Shown here: positions 6,564-15,800 of the stretch, piece by piece | Layout of the letters: the number at the start of each line of letters is the position of its first letter | Numbering within the stretch: position 1 is the first letter of the stretch | IMG/VR virus record: IMGVR_UViG_3300034375_002511 | Coordinates: 1 to 25,828 of that record | Length of the DNA: 25,828 nucleotides | Direction: 5' to 3' (one strand) | Source: a virus | Position numbers and translations under genes: made by a program | The notes under the pieces: generated by a model | Databases searched by the model: none | Seen by the model: only the letters and a program-made list of their open reading frames with translations | What the model was told of the DNA's origin: nothing

Positions 6564-6760
6564 AAGAAGATAAAACGTGGTCATTGACCAAAGAATACCA
6601 AGAAAATCAAGATAATATCATATTTAGCGAAAGTTTTCCATTAAAACGCATTTTAAGGGAGCTTTCTAAAATTAATGCACAATTGACACCTAAAAAGTCT
6701 TCGAAAATAGGGCTAGAATCAAATAAAAAAAATAATTCGAACAAACACTCGACTAAGTAA
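6560..6760 (+). CDS. Last gene of the + strand block, unknown function
   Basis: The gene encodes 66 residues, with an ATGA overlap to the preceding gene and AAAGG at 6551-6555. The first half is charged with LKRILRELSKINAQL as a likely helix, and the last 25 residues are Lys/Ser/Asn-rich and probably disordered. No family is recognised. Its 3' end lies inside the convergent junction, and half of a 9-bp inverted repeat falls within it. Confidence 0.55.
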   Translation: MKEDKTWSLTKEYQENQDNIIFSESFPLKRILRELSKINAQLTPKKSSKIGLESNKKNNSNKHSTK

Positions 6761-6770
6761 TGAAAGCTCC
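6658..6770. repeat. 9-bp inverted repeat at the convergent junction
   Basis: GGAGCTTTC (6658-6666) is repeated as its exact reverse complement GAAAGCTCC (6762-6770). Just beyond, CGAATT occurs three times (6779-6784, 6797-6802, 6809-6814). The arms are 95 nt apart, too far for an ordinary terminator hairpin. The repeat brackets the end of the last + strand gene. Confidence 0.4.
6725..6752 (-). terminator. Weak terminator candidate for the - strand transcript
   Basis: On the - strand, about 55 nt after the stop of the giant gene, a short TCGA/TCGA stem (6749-6752 with 6737-6740, 8-nt loop) is followed by a run of eight T (6725-6732 read on the - strand). The stem is only 4 bp, so this is a tentative call. 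No better terminator is visible at the convergent junction for either strand. Confidence 0.25.
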
Positions 6771-6804
6771 ATATAGGGCGAATTAGAGCCTTAAACCGAA
6801 TTTT

Positions 6805-9800
6805 TTAACGAATTATGGTATTATCATCAATAAGAGCTTCTTGTATTCTATCTTCTACCTCTTTACGCTCTTTATTTACTGTATAACCTATTCTATGGAA
6901 TGGTACACCAGTAATCCAGTCAACTGTCATACTAGGATTTTGATATGAACGATACACATCTCTCAGCAACCTACCACCTGGAGCCCAAGTAGCTAAAGTA
7001 TATTTTCTAAAGTTATCAAATTCTCCATTCAATAATGCTGTTACAGGAGATAATACAAATCTACTTATTGGAGGAGTTACAATCTGTAATGGTGCTAATG
7101 CAGTACTAGGCCATGAACTAAAGAAAGCTCTCTTTCTATCTTCTTCATCACCAAACAACCATTGTGCAGTATCTTGCAACCATGAATATGGAGGTGATAA
7201 TGCATACTCAAACATAGTACCTACAAATATCTGTGCTAATGCCATAGACATCAAATCAGCAGTAAATTGTCTTTCAAATCGTTTATCTGCTGCTGTTTCT
7301 TTCATAAATCTAGAATAACTAGCATCTTTAGCTAACCTCATTCTTCTACGTACTGAGTTCCATGCATAAGGATGGAATCTTGTCATAACCCTACCTAATG
7401 ATGTATTTGAATAATTACTTCTATATGCAGAGTGATAAATATACTGAGATGCTTCAATTCCTTTACGTGCCATTCTAATTAGATATGGACTATCAAATGG
7501 TAACTCACCTTTTTCTATTAATGGTAATACTGTTTGTCTAGCATTTAAATAATGTGCAATAGCAGCAGTACGTCTCAATCTCATTTCTGACTCTCTCATA
7601 AAGAATGCACCATATTGTGCTACAGATTCACCAACCTTATAACGTTTAGCTAATGTAGCTATAGTTTCTTTACGTTGTATTTCATATTCAGTAGGATTTA
7701 TACTTAATTCTGGATTTTCCCTTTCCCACTTAAACATACGCTCTCTAACAGCATTCCAAAATATACCAGATTCACCTTTTTGGAACTCCCTACCTATACC
7801 TACCTCTTCTGTGTAGATACCTTCCATTAAACCTTTTTGAATTAAGAATCGTTGTATATCTTTCATGTTACGTATTTTTTCTTTTCTAACTTCTTTCGTA
7901 ACAGGGTCTACAACTTCGTATTCTACATTTTTAAATACATTATCCAACAACCATTTTTCACTTAATGCTTTACGTAAAAAGTCTCCACCTACATCAGAGT
8001 ATATATTTGTACCACCACCATAAAAATTAGCAATAGCTGTTTTTGGGTGAAACAGCAAAGATAATAACTCATATCTACCTTCAAAGTTACTAAAAGCATT
8101 AATCTTTTTAGCCAACTCTGCTCTTCTCATAGGCTCTGACATCATAGTCATCTCACCTGATATAGGGTCTTTTTTCGTTCCTAAGTCATTCCAGAAACTA
8201 AACTCGCCTTCTTTCATTCCTAACATTTTACCAAAACGTTCTTCAATTCTACGAATACCATTTACTGCAGCTTCATCACTAAATGTATGAAACAATGTAC
8301 CATATCTTTTAATTTTATCTACATTCTTTACATTTGCTAGTTTCTTAGCTTCTGTCATTTTGTAATCTTCTATTCTTTTATTTAGCTCAGCAATTCCTTC
8401 GTTATCTTTATAACCTAAGTCTTTATACTGCATCCAGAAACTTTCATTAGGTCTTATCAAATCGTCAACCTTTCTTAAAAACTCTCTTTGTGTATATCCA
8501 GGTCTACCAATCTTTGCATATAATACATCTTTATTTAATCCTGCATCTATATATTGTTTTAATAATGGTAACTCTGATTTTTTAATACCATCTAATGTTA
8601 AATCTGTAAATGAATCTAACCCCAACTGTGTTTGTAATGAACGCTGCATAAACGCTGTCCATTTGTCAGTGTGGTCTAAATCGTTTAACGAATTCTTTCT
8701 CTGGAATCTTTGTATGTATAATGAACCTCTAATAGATGCTAATGTATCTGTATAGGTTTTCATAAACTTTTTATGGTAAACATCCAATGCATTATTTGTT
8801 TTGTCATAACCAGGTAAGATATGTTGACTTCTTGATAAGAAATTACTTGGCATTACAACACCAGGGAATGATTTACCACGTGATATATTGCTGATAAATG
8901 TAACCAACCCTTCTCCAGACTGAGTATCTTCAAAATCTTTTAAGCTCATTCTGCTTGTCAAATCTTTTTTATATTCAGATATAGCTTTTAAAATAAACTT
9001 ATCCATATTTCTGTCTTCTTTAGGTGTGGTTAAAAACTCTACTTTAGTTTGTTTACCAAACTTGTTGAATCCTACTTTATTTACTTCTTTTGTATACTCG
9101 TTTAATAGGTATTTAATATGATTTTCAATATTTACTCTATTACCTCTTAAAGAATTGTAACCTAACTGTGGGTGATAACCATATGTTTTACCATATGTTT
9201 TAACCATAGCTGGGTTATTGTTCAATGTAACATTGATAGGTTGAAATGGATTTTCATTTCTATATTTATATCCTGCTGCTATTACTTCTTTTGGTATAGG
9301 TTTTTTAGAACTAATTAAACTTTGTATATCAATTCCAAATTCTGTATTTACATTTTGCCTTACTTGTAATTCATATAATATATAATGCAATTCGTTATAT
9401 CCCATAAGATTGTTTACAGTACCTCCAGTAGTTCTTGTTTCTTTAATAAAGTCTCTAATAGCAGCATGAATACTACCATCAACAATAAATTCGGTACCTT
9501 TTATATATTTGTCTACAATCTGTTTTTTAATGCTACTTCTAGTTCCTACAGTTTCTACATCTTTCATTAAGAAATCTGCATACCAATCTAATTTCTTTGT
9601 TTTAGCTTGATTTAAACGTACGATATATTCATCTAATGTGATAGTTTCTAATAGCTTAGGATTGTTTTTATCTTTAACTACTACAGTATCACCCATTTCT
9701 TTTTTAATTCTAGCTAAATCTTCTAAAGCCTGCTGTTTAGCACCATCATATAAATCTCTTGAAAACTTATCTAATTTAATATTAAGATTGTTATGCTCTG

Positions 9801-12800
9801 CTTGAGCTAAAGATGTTGCTATAGTTTCAAGTTCTTTTTTGTATTTAGGCAAGTTCTTATCACCAGCATTTTCAAAATCAAACAATTGAGTAGTTCTATC
9901 TGAATCCCAATCCTGTAAAACAGCTGCTATTCTTTTACTATCATCAACTACAGTCTTTAATAGCTCCATAGTATTAGTAGATGTAATAGCTCTCTTTAGT
10001 TTAATATCTCCTGTTTCTCTATTAATAACAGGTATATTGTCTTTTTCATAACTTAATAATTCTCTAGGTTGCAAATAGTGTACCCCTAAACTATCGTAAA
10101 ACATGTAATGCATACGTTTCTTAATTGGGTTTTTACCATACAATACTGCGTCATTTTGTGCAGGGTCGTTAGCATTCTTTATTCCTAAGTATTTACCTAA
10201 CTTTTTAAAACGTTCTGTAAAAGTTTCTTTTCTTAAATACTTGTCTTTTGCAAACTCACTAAAAGATAACAACTCTCTTGCAGTCATTTGTTTGGCCTCA
10301 ATACCTAATCCAGCTTTACCTTCTATACCTAAACCAGCAAAGAAATCAGCAATATCACCTTCTAAGTCTGTTAACAATCTAGGATTCTTTCTTGCTATTT
10401 CTTTAAAGTTTAATATAGCTTGTGCTTCTACTTCAGATACAACAAGCTTTTCATTTGGTTTTCTCATACTTGTTTTGAAGTCTACAATATCTACTAATGG
10501 TTGTGACTTTTCTAAAAACTCAAACTTCTTAGCATCTGTCATTTGATTCACATTTGCAATAATACTTTTCTCTAAAATACTATGTGCTTCTATAGCATCT
10601 TCTGTTTTATTTACTAAACGTTCTAAGTTTTGTAGTTCTGCTGTTTCAAACAATATAGACATTTGATTTACATCTTTTCCACGTTTATTAGAAACTTCTT
10701 CACCTTTTACGTCAACTTCTTTATAAGGCGTTTTATCAGATACTTTCTTAGATACTATTTGTTTAGGCTCTAATGCGGGATTTGGTTTACTATGTAAATC
10801 TGAAGCAGCAGGTAGGTAATCTTTTACAAGTTCTATTTCAGCTTTTGTACTATTTACAATCTGTCCTTGGTCTACAATATCACGTACTTCTTTAAAAAAC
10901 TCTCTTCTATGTGCACTAGGTATAGATTCAAACCTGTATAACTTTGGTGAAAATTGTCCTATAAAAGATGTATGATAGTTTACTTTATTAATTGCTGACA
11001 TAACATCTAAAGCATCTGCATTGTCATTAATCTTTTTTGATATTAACTCTGCTTGAGTTTTTGCATAATCAAATGCTTTAATTACACCTTCTGATTGATA
11101 TTTTCTAAACTCTGTTTCGTATTTACTTAATGTCTCGTTTATTTTTTCAGTCAAGTTTTCATTACGTTGTAAATCATTTCTTAATGATTGAAAATATTTT
11201 TGGTCAGGTATTTTATTTGCTTCTCCTAGTATATTAGATAATAATGTTTTACTAAACACATTACTTAACATTTCTTGTGCTTCTGGCTCTAATTCAACTT
11301 TTCCTATACGTTTTAAATCATTTTCTCTGAAACTTTTTATTGCTGCTTCTGCGTCATACTCTCTAATATTTTGCGATGCTAAATTAAAGTTTAAACGTAT
11401 TTCATACGCTTTACTAAGAATTTGTTTAATCTTGTTATCTAACATTTTTACATCTACAAGAGGAGACAATGCAGTTCTTAGTTCATTGTATTTAACAGCA
11501 ATATTACTTAAACTAGCTACATTTAAAATAGTTTCATACAATGCTTGTTCTTGGAACTGTGGTCCAGGTTTTTCTTTACCACCTTCCATAGCATTGTAAA
11601 ACTCGTTAGAATATCTTGTTTCCCATAATTTTTTCAATTCGTTAACAGCAATATCTTTAGGGTTACGTTTTCCTGAAATATCTTGAAATATCAATCTGTT
11701 TAACTGAATATTGGAATTTAACATATCATTCTTTTCTAAAAATTTATAAAAGGCTTGTTCAGATATCTTAGCCTGTGCTTTACCTAGGTTAGCAAACAAT
11801 AAAGAATAATTCTCTTTAGGTATAATTCTCATATCTATAGATAAATCTCCTTTATGTCCTCTATCTATTGATGCACCTTCTGTAAAGTTTTTAGCAATAT
11901 CTAAATAAAAATCATTACCACCCGTAAAACTAAAATCAAATTTTTGTGCTAACTCATCTAAATTGCCCATTCTGACAATATTACCTTCATTGTCTTTAGG
12001 GTCTTTAATAGCATTTTGGAAATTAGTCTTATGTTTTAAATAAGACGCTCCATCTCTATGCACTTCTAAACTATAAAACTTATTTAAATCTTTTTGGTTT
12101 AATGTTAAAACAACATTTTTATAAGACATTTCACCTTTAGCCATTACAGGCATTTCAAAATCAAAAGTATATTTATTAGGCTCTACATTAAGTAAAGTAG
12201 CTTTTATACTTTTAGTGTTAGGATATATAGACAAATCTCTAGGCAATCTTCTGTATATAAAAGAAGGATATCTTTTTAAGTCGTATTCTGCAGATAATAT
12301 TTTTCTTTTGTCTTTATCTGTCATTTGACCAAACAACTCTCTATCAATAGACTTTACAGCTAATTCACGAAGTCTTCTTAAATTTGATTTTTCAGAACCA
12401 GTATATAAAGAAAATATAAATTTATCTCCTAGAAACATATACTCGTCAGTAATTTTGTTTTTTAATTCTACAAGTCTACTTTGACTACCAAATCTTTCAC
12501 CTTCTTTAAACTGTTTTCCGTTTATTAAATTATACCATCTCAACCTACCATTAAAACTTGAATAAGACCAAAAATTACCACCGCCACTTAAATTACCTTT
12601 GTCTACATTTAACAAGTCTCTGCCTGCAGCATCTACTAAAGAAAAATGATTTTGAAATATATCATCAAATTTTGCCGATGTATCTGGATTTTTACTATTT
12701 TTTGAACCATCTAAATCTAAATTCAACGAACGCTTAGCTTCGAAATTATTAAAATAAAAGTAACTTTCTTCAAAAGATTTAAAAAATTCACCAGTATCTC

Positions 12801-15800
12801 TATTTGTCCCAGAGCTAGGAACAATAAAAACATCTTCTTTTTCATTAATAGGTAATCTTTTGTCAGGTCTTTTTTCAATCATATTAAATAAATCATTCAT
12901 ATAATGATTAAAATTATCAGACTTACCCACATTGCCTGCCGCAATAGAGTTTTGCATTTCTTGATTTCTTACACCAGAACCTGTTTTACCAAATTTCATA
13001 TATGGTATAAACTGATTTATATCTGATTCACGTTCATATCCCCAATTTTTATGGATTTTAACATCAGTTAAATCAATGTCAATATCTTTAATAAATCTAG
13101 GGTCTCTAAACGCTTCTATCATATCTTTGCTCATACCTTGATATATAGCAACAGCATCTCCATCAGTATCTGCACCTGCTAAACGCTGCATATTTCTTGG
13201 CGTTACATGCACACCTTTTCCTGGCAATCCTGTAAATCCTACAAACTCTAGTCCTAATACACCACTAAAGTCAGATACAGGACTTCTATTCATAGCAAAA
13301 CTATTGAATACATCTAAAAACTTTTGTAGCACTTCTTTTGGCTGCTTTGCATCTCTTGCTGCTTCATAAGCTTTCCAAACATCTCCCAGCTTACTTCTTT
13401 TACCAGTAGTTGGGTCTACAACAGACATAGCTTTATGTCCTTCATTCAACATAAATGTGTTATCATTCCAACCTTGTGCTCTTAATTTTTTAACTAAAGC
13501 AGCATCTTGTGATTGTAGTCTAGGAAAACTAGAACCTCCTGGTACTCTTAGCTTTAACATTCTACCACTAATGTGATTTACTAAAGTATCTTCTATATAT
13601 CTTTTGTTAATATGCATTGTTAATGCTAATGGGTCATAATTATATTCAGATAAAATATCATTTATACTATCTAAATTTTTCATAAAAGTTTCTGTGCCTG
13701 GATTAATTCTACCAGCAACAGTGTCATGTTGTATTTCTTTATACATATTGTTAAGCAAATGTCTACCTAGTGCTGTATCAGAATGATTATTTATAATGTC
13801 TACCAATGTATATAAATCTATATCATGCTGTTTTACTTCTTCTCCAAAAATCTTATTAAACTCGTAATTTCCCTGTTCTTTGACCTTTTCGTTGAATCTA
13901 GCCATAACAGCATTATTACCTTCAATAGAGCCCTTTATTAGTGCTTTTTGAGCGTTTAAATAGGATTCCTTAACAAAAGGGTGTCTAACCAATGCAGCAC
14001 CGCCATGCATTTGTATTACAGGTCTATCTGGTACTTCTATTTCACTATTAATAAATCGTAAATGTTCAGGATTTAATTCTACAATCTCAGGTTCTATAAT
14101 TTCTTTATATCTACCCTTTTGCAATTCTATCTTACCTGCTTGATGTCTACCATCTCCTTTAATAGCAGATGCATATAAAATTAAATCAGCATTCTTAGTT
14201 CTAGCATAATCTTCTAACGCTTTAGATGTAACATGACGTTCTGCTTGTTTTGCTATAAACATACCTCTGTCTTTACTAAACTCTGCAGGTTTCTGTATAA
14301 TAAATTTTAAATAATTTTGTGACTCTGGTATACCCTTCACTCTAGTAACTTCTTTTCTAAACTCAGGCATAATATGCATACCGCCATCACTATACATTTT
14401 ACCATTAGCATCAACAAAGTCTTCTATAACAATAGCTCTAAGTTTTCTACCTTTCAAGTAACCATCTACTAACTCTCTATCTAAAGTACGACCATTGTGA
14501 TATGTTTTATAGTATTGTACACGTTTTGTAGTATCTGGAAAAAATGGTCTACCTGGCTTAGCTCTAGTTCCTTCATGCTTATAGTAAGCAGTTTTAAACT
14601 GATTTAAAGTAACATTAGATAAATTGTATGGCAAATAACCAGCATCTTGTAATCCATAAACTAAATTACTAAATGCTTCATTGTACCATAAATCTTTATT
14701 TTTTCTATAAGGACTTTCATATTGAGGTATATTAGTTTCTACAGAATTTTTAGCATCTATATCTATAAACCTATTTAAAACAAAACTTCTTTTAGCTCCT
14801 TTATCATAATAGGTTACTGTCTTGTCAAAATTTCCAACATCAAACTTATCTAAATTGTATCTGCGTTTTAATACAGTATTAACAAATTCTTGCTTAAATG
14901 GTGCATCAATCAACTTTCTTGTAAATATATAACCATTGGTAGGATGTGCCATATATACATAGTCTCCATCTTTTTGCAATTCTGCTGATACTTCCATTAA
15001 TTGTCTAGTTCGTTCTAAAGGAGTGTCAAAAATATCTGTATTACTTGTCCAAGTTCTAGATTTTTCACTATTTATTAGCTGTATCATCTTTTCAGTTCCT
15101 GGACCATATACTCTATTTGCAAATGTTTCGTATTGCACTAATCTTTGTCTTGTTCCGTTTGCGTCAAACTTTGGAGTTTCATACTTTTTAATAGAGTATG
15201 TTTCTTGCTCTACATTATATGTTTTTCCTTTATATTTGTATGGCACTGTTTGCGTAGTAGGTTCTATATCTATACTAATAGACTTAGTTTCTGTTTTACC
15301 ACTATTTTCAAACCATAGTTTATTAATATCTTTTTGAGTTAACTCTGGATAAAAAGACTTAACAAAAGGTTCAAACTGCTCTATCCTTGTAGCAACCTGT
15401 GCACCTTTTTTAACTGCAGCTAAACGCTCCATTGTTTGCCATGGTCTACCAGTTTGTTTTTCTATACCTTCAATAATAGCTTTACTAGAATCAAATTGAT
15501 TTACTGGAGATGAATCAGAGTCTTTTTCTACAACTCTATCAAAGTCTAACGCCATTTGATTTGGGTCTTCTCTTACGACTTCTGCTGCTATATCTGAGTC
15601 AGAAGGAACTTCTTTTCGTCTTATAGATTCTTTAGATAAAGCAAATTCAGTAGGTATTAAAAAATCGCTAAAATCTTTAACTTCTTTCATAGTATTCGCC
15701 AAATCTTTTCTTAGTTCTACTATGTCTTGCTCTGATAAATCTTTTACTTTCTTACCGCCAAATCTTTCTGAAACTTCTTTATCTATAGTAAAATCTGGAT

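Noticed and set aside
9176-9205. Tandem ATATGTTTTACC repeat
   Set aside because: It is a two-copy 15-bp coding repeat (KTYGKTYG) inside the giant gene and likely trivial.
9385-15337. Open frames on the + strand opposite the giant gene (9385-9570, 10241-10546, 15023-15337)
   Set aside because: All are Ser/Phe/Ile-rich mirror translations of Lys/Glu/Asn-rich codons with no motif or ribosome site.
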